The translations under genes and the position numbers were made by a program. Under the pieces are notes generated by a model, which worked only from the letters and a program-made list of their open reading frames with translations, did not search any database and was not told the origin of the DNA. Positions 1 through 12,380 of a stretch of DNA of 64,000 nucleotides are shown here, piece after piece (positions within the stretch are counted from its first letter, which is position 1; each line of letters starts with the position of its first letter). The DNA lies in NCBI GenBank assembly GCA_900074885.1, contig FJUW01000028.1, positions 326,339-390,338 of the forward strand, read 5' to 3'. The DNA comes from Rhynchosporium graminicola. Taxonomy: Eukaryota; Ascomycota; Leotiomycetes; Helotiales; Ploettnerulaceae.

Positions 1-577
1 TCAATTGAGACATGTACTGTCTAACTACTGCCATAAAAGCGATGGATATTTACAGCAGTATTACTACAGTAGTTAAGTGAAGTGCATGAACAGATTCACG
101 GATTTCGCATGCTCGTGTTGCGAAGTACTCTGCAGCCCTAACCAGTCAACCTTTTGCAGCATCGAAAGGTGAGCAGCTTTTTACTAGATTGCAAGCCACA
201 AGACTATCTCCAAATACAGTTGGTGTCTGTCACTTGTGTAAGCAGCAAGCTGTCGATTGATACCTGCAACTTTCGGTGCAAGAATGGCTGTTATTTTCAG
301 GTCTGACCGGCAGATTAGTACAGGCTCGTTAGTGTTCGACCCGGGAGTGAGACGCATTCTGTGCGTTCGAAGTTACCAAGCAGTCATAGGACTTTACTAA
401 AGTGATGATCCAAAGTCACGACATCATCACAGAACATAAAGTGAAACAAGTCAATACTCAAGCAAGAAAGTTTAATGATCATGTCTGGTCAATGTCGCGT
501 CCGGCATACATATCAAGTAATCAAGTACGGCCCCCTATCCTCGTCCCAATTGATTATCGATTAGAATAGTGATATTC
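1..577. other. intergenic, 3' flank of phosphate carrier
   Basis: No open frame of protein-like composition is visible on either strand. The right end lies directly downstream of the phosphate carrier stop and must contain its 3' UTR. No repeat or RNA gene was recognised. Confidence 0.6.
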
Positions 578-2100
578 CTAAGCCTTCTCTTGCTTAGGCG
601 CAGCTCCTCCAGTAGTTGGGAGACCCATGAAGATCTTGAAGTAATCCTGTTAAGGTGTTAGCCAAAACTTCAAAGATGGAGAGGGTTTACATACGTATAT
701 CATCCATTGAAGACCAGTGAGTGTTCCGATCATAACAATTCTGACAGGGAGACCGTTCCAAAGGCCACCGAAGCCGATGTCTTTGTAAACTCTTCCCATA
801 GCGGCACCTGTAATATTTCTCTTAGCATTTAATTGTAGTTCATAGCAATAGTTCAGAAACGGACGACTTGACTAACCGAAAGCTTCACCAGATTGGCGGT
901 TCGCATTGAGCTTAGAAACCATTACATCAGCTGGATGACTGACGATAGCGCAAAGTATCCCGGCAAGATAACCACCAGTAAAGGACACAGCAGTCTGAGC
1001 ACCTTTCCCGTAGTCGGACTTCTGACCAGGGAGGCGGTCATAGATCATTTCGACGATGGTCTCGAAGGACGCAAACTTCATCATCGTGTAGGGAATTTGT
1101 CTTCCCCTGTCAAATGTCAGTTAAAACCACGATCAAGCTGGGATTAGGCCAGGAAATTCGACTTCTGACCCGAGGACACAGATCCCAGTTAAGAAGTTGC
1201 AAGAACCACAAAGGTTGAACACACCATAGAGGATACAATCCCTTGTAAAGCCCACCAAAGCCTTCCTTGCCAGTGACTGTGCTTAGTCCATCAAAGGTAC
1301 CTTTAGCAAATGGTGGTACAGTCGTCTGCATCCTGACTTTAACAGATTCGAAGGGGCAGAGAGCAAGATCGGCAATCAATTCAGCAGAAGCACTAGCAGC
1401 AAGGTAAAGACCTGTCTTGTACTTGGCCGCATTCTCAGCTCCAGCCTGGTCCGAATAGCTTTGAACCCCTCGGTTAGTGACAAGCATCTATGGTTGATAA
1501 ACAGCATCCTTAGGGGGACTGACTATTTCTTGAAGAACTCGTAGCCTCCGTATTTGAAAGCACCTTGAGCACTGTATCCGAAGAAAGTTGGACTCCATCC
1601 GGTGAAGACACCACGGAATCCTTCGGCGCGGTAGATTTTGCCCCATGCCTTGCACAACATCAGCGCCGAGAAGCATCTCCACAACAGTCATCATCACGAC
1701 CTACCTGAAAGTTGCCGGTATACATCTTTGAGTCAACTTGTCGACGACACTTGACCAAATCAAGAGGCGTCACAGCTGTATGAGTGAGACCGCATGCCAG
1801 CAAGCCACCGAAAGTACAAGCGGCATAGTACTTTGCCGAGTAAAGTTCGATTGCACCAGCCTTTGCTTGAGCTTTCGCGCTCGCCTTTTCAAACTCTTTC
1901 GAAGCCTCCGCACTCAACGCGCTGGCTGTATTCTTTGCATCGTCGATTGTGCTCCAGGTTGGATAAAGCTCAGCACGGGCTTCGAGGGGAGTTCGCTGAT
2001 GCGGGATGTTATCCTGGAAGGAAGTCTCCCGGCAGCTAGACGAGTTCGCAGGGTGGAAGACGCCATGAAGGGTTTCATGAGAAGGGAAGAGAAGAGGCAT
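578..2100 (-). CDS. mitochondrial phosphate carrier (SLC25 family, Pic2/Mir1 type)
   Basis: This protein imports inorganic phosphate across the mitochondrial inner membrane for ATP synthesis. Six exons join in frame: 2100-1705, 1648-1524, 1458-1225, 1106-877, 807-695, 646-578, giving 388 aa. The three carrier repeats are visible: [12 protein letters not shown] in repeat 1, [12 protein letters not shown] in repeat 2 and [12 protein letters not shown] in repeat 3, the P-x-[DE]-x-x-[KR] signatures of SLC25 proteins. The segment [20 protein letters not shown] is characteristic of phosphate carriers. The N-terminal 90 residues are hydrophilic and lack obvious carrier sequence. The start chosen is the ATG at 2100 ([15 protein letters not shown]); an in-frame ATG eight codons upstream (2124) is an alternative. 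Whether this is the Pic2 or the Mir1 orthologue cannot be settled by eye. It is divergent from the CBS-domain gene. Confidence 0.92.
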
Positions 2101-2835
2101 GTTGGATAGTTCTAGGAAGGTCACTTGTTAGTGACACCAGAATTCACATGTGTCTAAGATAAGTTTCATTGTGAAGAGAAGTAGCAAAGGACAATTGTCC
2201 AGATCAATAGGTATTCACACTTTGTATGACATGAAATTGATTAGTAGGAAGGATGATGAGTTCCGTACAATTAAGCTTTATCCCCGATGATATTGGCTTC
2301 AAGCTGCTAGAGAGATGCCCCCGATCTGGCAAGGAAATAAAATTATTTCAATTACGTCTGATCATCACAAAGGACGGAAAAGTAGATGCACAAAGTCAAT
2401 TGACGTGACAGGTGCGAGGTACTTCTCTCGAAACTGAGGTGTTTGTTGATGGAGATAGTAGTCCTAAAGCCGTTATTAACTGGGGAGCTTGGATGTGGTG
2501 CAGCAAGAGCTCGACGGCACAGCCATGGAGCTAATGACGTAGCTGGCTTCGAAAGAAGACGACGGGAAGGAGAAATATTGTAATAGAACAGATCATAAAA
2601 ACTCTAAAGCTAATTCTTTTCACAAGTCAAACGTGTGTTTCTTCATTTTCAAAAGCTTTACTATAAACTCAATAGTCCTGTTATCTCCACGACAAGTCAT
2701 TGCAGGTATTTGATTCACCAACCAAACCAAGCCTTGAATTCGAGGCAACATCTCACTGTTCCATGCCTATGCGATTTTAAAGGGAAAAAACGCTGTCATC
2801 AGCATTACTCCAAATATACCACAACTGAGTAACAG
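2101..2835. promoter_or_regulatory. bidirectional intergenic region
   Basis: About 735 bp separate the divergent starts of the phosphate carrier (2100, minus) and the CBS-domain gene (2836, plus). It should hold both promoters. No specific binding site was recognised, and the short open frames in it are not protein-like. Confidence 0.4.
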
Positions 2836-3448
2836 ATGACAAGCACTGCACACCCGACAATAATACGAAGTAACGGCGTACTCTCCAAAATGACCGAAAA
2901 TGCTTCACCCAAAGCTCCAACCTCGAAATATGCAAGCAGGTATCGCGGGGTAAGTTTTTGTTACGACCCCTCATGCCCAGGTTACAGAGATATACAGGAA
3001 ACCTATTCCTGACATCTTCTAGGCAACAGTAGAAGACCTAGATCCTCCCTCTGCCCTCTCCTGCAGTCCCACAGACCCAATATCCCACGCTCTGCTCTCC
3101 GCCTTCGAACGAGACTACACACATCTCACCGTAGTATCCGCTACCAACCGAGCCTTATTAGGCTACCTCTCGATCCCACATCTCCAAATCCTCCTCAAAG
3201 CCGGCAAAGTCCAAGAAACAGACGAAGTGTCCAAGGCAATGGTCAAGTTCCGGAGGAAGGGCAGAGTCTACAAGGTCATTACGATGGACACACCCCTAGA
3301 GGAGCTGGAGCTGTTTTTTAATGGGGGCGAGAATGGAGAGGCTGGGAAGCAGGAATTTGCTGTGGTTACGGATGAGAGGAGACGGTTTGTGTTAGGTGTT
3401 GCGACGAAGACGGATCTAGAGGAGTTCGCGAGGAGGAGGCCGGCTTGA
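2836..3448 (+). CDS. CBS-domain-containing protein
   Basis: Two exons, 2836-2949 and 3023-3448, encode 179 aa; the intron 2950-3022 has gtaagt and ttctag ends and phase 0. After a roughly 38-residue polar N-terminus comes a CBS-pair-like fold. The first part resembles a CBS motif (LLSAFERDYTHLTVVSA then NRALLGYLSIPHLQILL). The second part includes VITMDTPLEELELFF and FAVVTDERRRFVLGVATKTD, the usual hydrophobic strand, then D, then G-[VI]-[AV]-[TS] pattern of CBS repeats. CBS domains commonly bind adenosyl ligands; the ligand here is unknown. Compact single-CBS-pair proteins of this size are widespread in ascomycetes and mostly uncharacterised. The exon 1 ATG is preceded by an in-frame stop region, which supports this start. 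Confidence 0.8.
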
Positions 3449-4197
3449 GGGAATATGGTGCTTGATTCGGTATTGCTTCTTTACATTGGAGTTTGAGCTA
3501 GCATAGAGCATGCGTTGCTCATGGAAAAAATTCCCAAATGTGGAGCACGGCTGCGAGCCATGATACTACTGGGTTCACGATTCTAACTGAAGTTACAGTT
3601 CAAGCTTCTTTTATGCCAGCGCCAAGTTTTCTGTCGATATTTGTCCATTTTCGTTTCTTCCTAGCAGCTTTCTCCTCTCATACATCATTTTTCTGCGTTT
3701 CAAGCCAGCAGCCCCCTCTCCCAATGCTTTACTTCTTAAAGGCCTGCATTAGAAGAAGCTCGAAATTTGCAAGCTAAATCTGGAGCTCCGACAATAAACT
3801 CTTTTGCCGATCGTCAAATTTACTGCATCTCTTAAAATGGCTCTTTCCATCTTTCTCATTTCAATGTACCACCCACATCTTCCTACTTCTAACAGATACA
3901 GCCTATCATATTTCTGGAGGATCTTGGCTACCACTTACAAAGCTATCCGTGATTACGCAATTTCACCACCAGTGTTTTCTCTTTCCATTCACTACAGGTA
4001 GGTAAGGTATCATCAACCCAGACTACATAACTCAAATCACTCAAGTCGGGTCACCCCCATCATCTTACAACGCAGGCTTCTCTATTCGTTCCCCTGCTGT
4101 TTAGCTGCAATCTCCGATACAGTTATCACTCCATCCAAAGTTCCGCTACAACTTCATTCCACACTATCCCGACCCAGTCCCTTTCCAAATAATGGAT
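3449..4197. other. intergenic region
   Basis: No gene is supported here. Short plus-strand stretches around 4010-4190 read as protein-like in pieces, but in different frames and without convincing splice sites (see findings). Confidence 0.4.
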
Positions 4198-4599
4198 CTA
4201 CCTACCACGGCCCGGCCACGCACACATCCTCGGTCTCCCCTCTCCCGGCCTGACCGTCCAGAGAAATCTCTGTCCATACCCATCAGTCGTGCTTGCCCAT
4301 CTCGCACTCATTGGCCAGTACCCCGGACCCGGAAACCCATGTACATGAAGTACACCCTCCTGGAAGACTCTTTCCTGTTTTACTAGAAGTGGACTCGCCC
4401 TGAGACCCGGAAACGGTGCACAATGGCTCAATACATACGGTCCGTTCGTCCGCGGACTCGCTTGCCAAAGCATCGGGACAGGTGAATAGGAAAGTAATTC
4501 TATAGTATACACCGGATTAGGTCCACTGAGAACGGTCGGCATGGGATAGGGTGGATTAATAGAACCAGTTGTCTGCGGATGTACCTGGATAGCCCGGGC

Positions 4600-5007
4600 T
4601 TATTCTCTTGCTGCTTGTGCCCGGAATGATGTTTGAGAGAGGACTCGTCGGTGCAGGGGCGTGTTTGCTATGGTTATGTTGGAGGGAGGAGGATGGCCGG
4701 AGTAGGGTGGTGGGATATCAGAGGAGGGGTCACTACTTAGACGTGGACTAGGACTTGGTGATGGTGAGCGACCGATGAATGTTGGTGGATAGGACGATAT
4801 GGTAGGTGGTATGTTGTGGATGATATCGCGGTGGCTGACTTCTTCATAATATCGTCTTTTTCTTGGGCGGCGAAATAACCTGCGGAAACTGAAGTTGAGG
4901 CTGGGAGTAGGGGAATATAGGTGGATATGTATCTTCAAGACCTTCCGTCGACGTGCTATGAGTCTTGTAGGTTCGTGGCTTTCAGATCGACAGATGAAAC
5001 TTGCCAT
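4600..5007 (-). CDS. hypothetical proline-rich protein with PPxY-type motif
   Basis: I do not recognise a family. The open frame of 135 codons starts at the ATG at 5007. It has a basic N-terminal half (IARRRKVLKIHIHLY; FRRLFRRPRKRRYY) and a Ser/Pro-rich second half (GRSPSPSPSPRLSS; DIPPPYSGHPPPSN). PPPYSG contains a PPxY core of the kind bound by WW domains of Nedd4/Rsp5 ligases; that function is inference. The same frame reopens beyond the stop and runs to 4198 on the minus strand (NPPYPMPTVLSGPNPVY and onward). A phase-0 intron that starts in the last 45 nt of this frame and ends at the tatccag acceptor near 4576 would remove the stop and extend the gene. Neither form can be confirmed without transcript data. 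Confidence 0.4.
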   Translation of the reverse strand: MASFICRSESHEPTRLIARRRKVLKIHIHLYSPTPSLNFSFRRLFRRPRKRRYYEEVSHRDIIHNIPPTISSYPPTFIGRSPSPSPSPRLSSDPSSDIPPPYSGHPPPSNITIANTPLHRRVLSQTSFRAQAARE

Positions 5008-5511
5008 GGTTTGCCATGAGAAATAATAGTCTAACTGTATTTGTAAGCGGTTTTAGTAGAGTTTATATTTTGGATTATCGTGTGGCAACAGAAAAGTGCA
5101 AGAAACTACGACTATGACTTGACTAAGTAAGCGTCACTTCACCACTCATAGTTGACCAAAATATTATGACCGCTGTATCACTTCCCTATTACTCACCGAG
5201 CTTCAATTCCATCACTTCAATTTGAACATGATTCACCCCATATACTGTTATTATAACAGCAAATTCGAAACAGCGATGTCAGGAACAAATGATGTATCGA
5301 GGTCAAAAACAACAAATCTTTATCTATCTACCGTATGTGTCTGTGCCCATTCTACAGACAATAAAATCTAGCACTATCGTGCAGAAAACCCTAGAAGGAC
5401 CACAATGCAATCATCCGTCAATCATAACCCATATTTACACCATAAAGCGGATCTAATTTTCCGATTCTCCACCACCAATTGAGATCCTAAGCGAGCAGCC
5501 AATTAGGCCGC
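5008..5511. other. intergenic region between two minus-strand genes
   Basis: AT-rich stretch that includes the 3' flank of FUN30 (5512) and the upstream region of the proline-rich hypothetical. No motif recognised. Confidence 0.5.
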
Positions 5512-8500
5512 TCACAGAAACATGTCCTCACCACCCTCGTCGATCTTGACCGGCTTCTTCTGCGATCCCTTCTCGCTCTCCTGTGATTCTCCCTTGGCGC
5601 CAGGATTCGTGAGCATACCCATTATTGAGGATTTCTTCCTCTGCGATAGCTTCTCGTCTTTCTTAGGTTTTGTTTCCTCCACCTTCGCATCTTCGTTTGC
5701 TTCATCGTCAGCACTCCCGGTAGTGCCTTCAAGAAGCATTCTCGCAACAGCCTTTTCTCCAGCTTCCTCGGCCTTTCCACCGTCCTCGCTATCGCCGGCA
5801 ACACGCCCATCAAGAGTGAGCTTACTCTGACCTAAAGCGTAGATAGCTTCTTCGACAGTGCCTTTAGTGACGAGTCGAACAACTTCAACTTCTCTCACTT
5901 GACCCACACGATGGGCTCTGTTCTCAGCCTGGCGATCATCTTGCGGGTTGAAACTGCCGTCGAAGATGATGACTTTGTTGGCGTACATCAAGTTGATGCC
6001 TGTGCCTCCAGCCTTGGTAGTGAGTAGGAAAGCGGTGATACTCTCATCCTCCTTAAAAGCATCGATAAGTGGTTGTCGTTCCTCGATTTTAGTGCTTCCA
6101 TCAATACGAGTGTACACGATTGACGAGGTATTCATGACTGCTTCAAGTATGTCGAGGACGAGAGCGAACTGCGAAAAGATAAGAACTCGATCCCCATTCT
6201 TCTTGTAGCCCTTTACCAATTCAATCATCGTTTCGACCTTCCCAGAGTCCATCCAAGCCATGTTAGGAATGTCAAATGATCGAATACATGGATAGTCCAG
6301 ACACCACTGGTGGAGCCAAAAGTCGGAGCCCTTGTGCATCTCCTCGACGAGATGAGCTCGCTTATGAGATGCTGGGAAATTGACTGGATCCTTTTTGCGT
6401 AGAATATCGACCATCTTCTCGATCTTCTCATCCGAGAAATGGCGACGGAAAAGCAGTGGGTGGATTGCCGCTTTGCGGAGTTGCATCAATGGATTGTTCT
6501 CCTCGGTTTTGGGGGCCTTAACTCCTTCGAGACGGGCCCGAGCACGCTCGCGAGCTGCGTCAAGATGACCATTGTACACACCCTTCTGAGACTCATGCAA
6601 GTCGCAATATTGAACCCGGCAAAGTTTTGCTGGAAGATGCTTCAACACCTGTGCCTTCTTGCGACGGAGAACAAATGGAGTGAGCATCGATCTAGCTCGA
6701 GCGATTCGTTGTGCAGAAAGAAGAGCAGCATGATCGGCATCCGCTGTGCTAGCTTTGGCTTTGAAAATAAAGGTTAAGTCTTCTTCTACCTCTTTGAAAA
6801 CATCTGGGAGAATGAAAGCAAGAAGAGCGGCTAGCTCCTGAAGGTTGTTTTGTAGTGGAGTTCCGGTGAGGAGCAGTCTGAACGTTGCGGGAATCTTGAC
6901 CAGTCCTTGATATCTTTGAGACTTGACATTTTTGAGCATATGACCCTCATCGTAAACACACACCTAAACGCGATTAGTTTCTGTTTATGACAAAGATTTG
7001 AACGTCACATACATCTGGTTTCAATTTCTTCATAAACTTGTTGTCTTCTTTCTTGGCTGCCATATCGTATGTAGTTACCACAACGTTAATCGTGTCTCGA
7101 TTGTCGAGGATCTGAAGAGCCATTTCGGTACGCTCCTTTTGAGGTCCTGTGTATAGTCAGCCATATGCCCAGAAAGAAAAATGTCTTGAAGATGAGTGCT
7201 AAACGTACCATGATACGGCTCTATTGCTAGCTGAGGAGAAAACCTTTGAAATTCTCGCAGCCAGTTTTCCAAAGTTGATCCTGGACAAACCACCAAATGA
7301 GGGCCAGGATGACCGTTTTCGACCAGATGCGTCAAGAATGCGATAACCTGACAAGTCTTTCCAAGTCCCATCTCATCTGCCAGAATGCAACTCAACTTAT
7401 GCCTATACATCAAAGCCAACCAGTTGAGCCCAACGACCTGATAATCTTTAAGTACACAATCATCGGCCATCATCTCAGGCTTTTTCAGAAATTTGACATT
7501 GCCTCGTTTTCTCGTGCTGCTGACAATCTTGATATCGTCATCACCGTTGTTGGAGTTGGCCGCACTGCTTGGAGAGCCGATCCCAGAGTCACGCTGAGAT
7601 TCTGTATCATCTTCCAGCGATGTCATCTCTAGTTCACCAGTTTTCGAAGCACCGAATACGTCAAATCCCCATTTTGACATCTCCTCAGCCAAAGGCTTAC
7701 CCAGGTCTCCACATTTGGTAACCAGTGTATCGATTGCTTCGTATCCTTGGAACATGTCAAGTGCTGTTTGGACAATTTTGTCGCCGATAGGAGCCCGATT
7801 GCTCTTCTTACCACTCTTCGTAGCCTTTGTATTTTCGACAATTCTTGCCGCACTCAATGTCTTGAAAGGACGAGCAGCAATCATGACTTCGGCCACATCC
7901 TTGGTAATGCTTGTCAATTCCACAAGATCCATAACTTTGCATGTGTTAAAGTACTTCAATAAGCGGCCTTCGAGTTCTGGGTCCGGCTCCGACTCAGAAG
8001 CCACGCCAGAGTCATCTGAATCGTAATCCACAGACTCAGCTGGAGCAGGAGACTGGAGCTTCAGAGGCGATGAAGCTGCAGCAGGCGCAGGGGAGGAAGC
8101 ATTTCGGCGGCCCTTCATTAGTTTCCTTCTTGGCTTTGGAGGTGTGGCAACTGCAGCTGGATTTCTCGGCGGCAGGGCTTGCGTCGAAGAATATCTGTCC
8201 CGTAGAGATTGAATGGGAGCGGCAAGAGTTCTTTTGAACTGTGATTCTGCCTGTTGAGGGCTATCGATTTCGTCATCGGAAATGGAGATTGTTTCAGTGC
8301 TGCGCTGCTCGTCTCTCTCTGAATCTTTAACATATAGCTCAACGGCGTCATTGAGATTGCCTTTCGCAGTTACGAGGAAATTCTGTGCTGTGAGAACTGA
8401 TATCTTTGGGAACATGAGCCTCATCCGAACTATGTTTTGCCGAAGATTTGGCAAAGCCATCTCTATCGTCATGTCTTGTGGAACAGGCCTTGCTCGATCG

Positions 8501-9216
8501 GGTCTTGTCTGAAACTGGGGATTCCTCCCTGGAGCAAGAGGTTGGTATGCTGAATTCCTCATGACATCCTGAAAGCTGGCTGTACCGTTTGCAGTCCTCG
8601 GGGCTCCATTCGAAGTTGAGTTACCAAAAGAATTATGAGCACTGTTTGACATGAATGTAGTTGGCTTGATATTCGCGCTCTGCATAGATCCATCATCATC
8701 AGAGCTTGCTCCCTGGAACTTTGGCCCATCATCTTCGTCATCATCGAGTGTAACGTATGTCTTCGAAGGAGGAGGTTTTGCGATTATCCCAGCTGGAGCC
8801 TTGTAAACAGTACCAGCAGGTGCCATACCCTGAGCTAGTTGTGGTCTGGGCGGAGGCGGCACATTCTGACTCTGCGAGCTTCCACCAAAGTACACAGACT
8901 TTGATCCTTCCGAGTCTCTGCCGGTGAATGGAGAGGAAGCTGGGACTTGCACGATGTGCTGGGGAGTGCCAGGAGGGCTCGGAGTGGGCAGCGCAAGTGT
9001 GGACCTGTCGAGGATCTGCGTTGCCTGAGTCTGGTAGGTATTCTGGGTTGGTGTTTCTGGGATATAACCTGCAAGCAAATCATCCCCGCTGTCGTTGTCG
9101 GAGTTATACGCGTTGGTGTTCTGCTCTGAATTTGAAGTTGATTTATAGCCATTTGCCGTCCGCTGCCTCTTCGCTGGAGGAGAGCCTGGCCTGGCTTCTT
9201 TATCTGCGGAATCCAT
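5512..9216 (-). CDS. FUN30: SNF2-family chromatin remodeller Fun30 (SMARCAD1/Fft type)
   Basis: ATP-dependent nucleosome remodeller that in yeast acts in silent chromatin and in long-range resection of DNA breaks. Three exons, 9216-7209, 7146-7013 and 6963-5512, encode 1197 aa. The N-terminal third is Ser/Pro/Gln-rich and disordered. Around residues 250-295 there is a CUE-like ubiquitin-binding segment (MRLMFPKISVLTAQNFL, then GNLNDAVELYV). The helicase core starts near residue 590 with YQVVGLNWLALMYRHKLSCI. Motif I is LADEMGLGKT, and motif II is DEGH rather than DEAH, which is typical of the Fun30/ETL1 subgroup. The C-terminal lobe has LIFSQFALVLDILE, GGTGINLMYANKVIIFD and QAENRAHRVGQ (motif VI). 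The C-terminus is a Lys/Glu-rich tail. An in-frame ATG at 9333 exists, but the ATG at 9216 (MDSADKEARPGSPP) reads more naturally. Divergent from VMA21. Confidence 0.95.
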
Positions 9217-9892
9217 GTTGAAAATGCAGGCGTTACAAGATGTGGAGGATATGTATGAAGAAGTGAGACTTCGAGAGCAAGAGGTTGCGTAGATCGAGTT
9301 GAGGGGTAGGTATGCAAGGTGAGCGCAAGTCAAATCCTATTCACCAGTGCGGCCTGCCTCCAAGATCAGCGACTGGCGATCTTCGAAAATGCAGATTTTT
9401 CCAGTAACCAAATACGCGCACAGTAGTCAGCAGTCAGCAGTCGTTGTTGAGCTCGCAGGAGTTCTTGGTGGTATGGGTGACGACGGCCGAAGAGGAATTA
9501 CAGAGCCTCCCACACAAAATTAGTTCTACTTTACGCGCTTCACGTCGTCGCGTTAGGGATCATAGGTAAGCGAGGCTGGAAGGTGAACGTCTCGAAAGTG
9601 AATAAAAGAGTGAAATTCGAAAAAATATGCAAATGCCTACGGACTTCGAACACATGGATTAAGTACACTAGGCATCTATATCCAACCATTCCCAAAAAAT
9701 CAAGTCCCTCACTATTCGGTCGCATGTAAATGTGCCCATCTGAAACTTTCATCCCTATCAAGTCATTTTCTTGGCCCGAGCAACAACGCCTCCATAGCCG
9801 CGAGATCACGTCTAAACACCACTATCGATCCTGCACCACCACTTCCAAACAAACACCAACAAAAGTCCTTTCACAACTATCCGGTCCTCACG
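9217..9892. promoter_or_regulatory. bidirectional promoter region FUN30/VMA21
   Basis: About 676 bp lie between the divergent starts at 9216 (minus) and 9893 (plus). The VMA21 side ends in a C/T-rich leader typical of fungal 5' UTRs. No transcription-factor site was recognised with confidence. Confidence 0.45.
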
Positions 9893-10355
9893 ATGGCTAC
9901 CCGAAGAAATGTGCCGGGTGAGAAGACTCCGCTAGAGAAGTCGCTGTCACAAAATCTTGGAGAAAAGAGCATCATTGCGCCCGCAGTGCCAGGGTGAGCT
10001 TCTTCCTCCTTCAGGCAAGCTAGTCACATGAGCGAATCCTCATTCTAACATGGCCTGGATGATACAGACATGTGATCTTCAAGCTCTTGGGATTCACGTT
10101 GGCTATGGTGGTTTGCCCTATTGGCTCTTACTTCCTTACATTGAATATGGTCTTCAAAGGTCTGATATCTGGTTTCCACCTAAAGAGGACCATGGAAGCT
10201 GATATGGACTAGGCAACTCGACATGGGCGGGCGCTACAGCAGCACTTCTTGCGAATGTAGTGTTGATGGGTTATGTACTTGTTGCGTTCAATGAGGATCA
10301 GACGGAGACGTTGGAGGTAGCTGAAAGGGAGAAGGAGTCCAAGAAGGGTATTTAA
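9893..10355 (+). CDS. VMA21: vacuolar ATPase assembly integral membrane protein Vma21
   Basis: Vma21 is an ER chaperone that assembles the V0 sector of the vacuolar H+-ATPase. Three exons, 9893-9993, 10068-10159 and 10213-10355, encode 111 aa; both introns join in phase. The protein has a short cytosolic N-terminus, a first membrane segment (VIFKLLGFTLAMVVCPIGSY), a short loop (VFKGNSTWAGATA) and a second membrane segment (LLANVVLMGYVLVAF), then a charged tail. The last four residues are KKGI, which fits the C-terminal KKxx ER-retrieval signal used by yeast Vma21. Size and topology match the family. The first exon encodes the polar leader MATRRNVPGEKTPLEKSLSQ. Confidence 0.93.
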
Positions 10356-10731
10356 ACATGTTTTCACTAGTTCCGCAGGAGTCTCGGTTTGGTGTGGGAT
10401 GGAAGCGTCAAATTGTCACTCAATCTTTTAGATCAGCCTATTTGCAAAAGTCATCAGAATCATGATCATTGTAGCCATCCAGCCCATATATCCATCGACG
10501 CCATTTTGCAGGCCTAACAAAGTACAAGTAATTATTAGGTGTGCGGCCCTTCACATCTTCAGAAGTCATCGAGCAAGACCAGACCCGCCGTGCACAAACC
10601 CACCAAATCCATACGCTCTCCCAAACCATTAAAACCTGACCTTTCGCCTTCTCGTTGGACCATTGAGGCTTCGCTCAACGGAACCGAAGGTCCGATCAGC
10701 CACCGCTCCGTAATATTACACAATCCGATTA
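10356..10731. other. convergent intergenic region
   Basis: 3' flanks of VMA21 (plus) and the DUF2406 gene (minus). Nothing else is seen. Confidence 0.5.
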
Positions 10732-12380
10732 TCACGACTTGCTGAACTTTTTCCCAAACCAAGATTTTCGTTTCTCTGCTGCCGCAGGTAGTTGGGAGTC
10801 GCTCTGTTGACCCGTGTAGCCATTTGATTTGCCCAGCTTAATTGGGACTCGCGGGGAACTTTCTTTTCTGGGAACTTGAGGGGCTGGAGTTGGGTATCCA
10901 TTTGCTTGTCGTGGCTGCCCACCAAACCCATTCTGTTGATTCTGTAGGCCACTACCAGGAGGTGCATATTGAGGATTTGCTCCGAACCCATTGAAGCCGT
11001 AACTCTCTCCCGGCTCTCTCACCAGAGGTAGAGGCGCCGCACGATCGATCGAGCTGTTCTCGCTAAGGGGTGTTTGATAACCGGCAGGATCCGAACCACT
11101 TCCCGACGCGGTAGCTACAGTTTCGTAGGATGATTGATTTCCGGGCATGGGATAGACTCCTTGGCCATAATTGAAATGGGGCTCGGAGGCTGTTCGGGGG
11201 TAACGAGCGCGATTTGGGTGGTAGCCATTAGACTGATCATGGAAATAGCTGTCTGGTCTCATCATCCCATTGCCTCTTCCATCCGCAAAACTCTCTGGCC
11301 TGTACGACTGCGACCGTCCATTATAGTAACCACTTTGACCACGATATCGATCATCTGTCGTGACTTGTGTTCCTGCAGGAGAATTAGCCTCATGTTCAAG
11401 GATATCTAGCTCGGCAAGCTAAAAGAAATATCGTCACGATCTCAACTCAAAACAAGGGGACAACTATTTCTTGGCACTCCTATGTGCACCACTAAATGCA
11501 ACCCTCCACGACCGTCGCGTTTCTCCCTAGCATCTATGCTGCAAACTGAAACCCGCAATGTGATGTCCGAGCTTTCAATAGTCGCGGTGACTGAACACCT
11601 TCGACGCAGCAAGGGTATATTGCTGCTCAGAGTGACCCAAGCAAAACCAAAGGTTTTTTGTGAAAAAAATGAACGTACCTCCAAAATAGCTGCTTCGGCG
11701 ATTGTAAGTCGATTGTGCGTCGGAATCTGCAGAATAATTTCGGTCAGTATACTGTTGCCAACGATTCACTCTCTCCGTTGCGGCATAGAAGTCTGACCTG
11801 TGCGAAGATATGATTTACGGGAACCGGAATAATTGCCGTCAATAGCTGCTTCGAAGGCTCGAATAGTATCTAAAGGTCTTTCCCATCGACTTCGGGTAGG
11901 ATTTGATCGATCCGGATCGGCTGTTAGAACATCGATTAGCTACAGACCACACAATACAGGAGAAGATAACTCACCAATTGGATTTCCCTGGTTGTCTCTG
12001 TGTTGAATGGCTCGTATGGGTGCTAGTGATGCCTTTTCTCTTGCGACCATGGCTGATATAGAGTCAGTATTTAGCAGGTAATCGTATATGCGACTGGGAA
12101 GACCCACACGGTTCTGCTTCATTCAATGCCATTTGAGGATCTGTAGCAGACAATTAGAATGTTTCCCTGATTTCAGTTACAACAAACCTGCGGAAGACTA
12201 ACCGGCTTTCGTTGTAAGGCGCTTAGATTCTTTTTCTTGATGCGACTCGTGGAGATCGATTTTCTGGCTGCCACTACTGCTCTGGCGAGAATGAGTTGAT
12301 CGAAAGCTGAAGTGTGATTGCGCTCGTGGTCTCTGCTGTCCTGGCGGAGTAGGCAATGGGTGATTCTTTGACGAAGACAT
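10732..12380 (-). CDS. DUF2406 family protein
   Basis: Fungal-specific uncharacterised family; budding yeast members have no firmly assigned molecular function. Six exons, 12380-12203, 12140-12108, 12052-11975, 11920-11798, 11726-11679 and 11372-10732, join in frame to 366 aa. The conserved DUF2406 core is assembled across the exons: KIDLHESHQEKESKRLTTKA, then DPQMALNEAEPSMVAREKAS, then LAPIRAIQHRDNQGNPIADP, then DRSNPTRSRWERPLDTIRAF and EAAIDG. Exon 5 is only 48 nt. The C-terminal exon is Gly/Asn/Tyr/Pro-rich, low complexity, and ends in a Lys-rich WFGKKFSKS tail. The last intron (11373-11678, 306 bp) is much longer than its neighbours; its alternative internal acceptor would create a stop. 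The start at 12380 (MSSSKNHPLPTPPGQQ) fits the family N-terminus. Confidence 0.88.
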
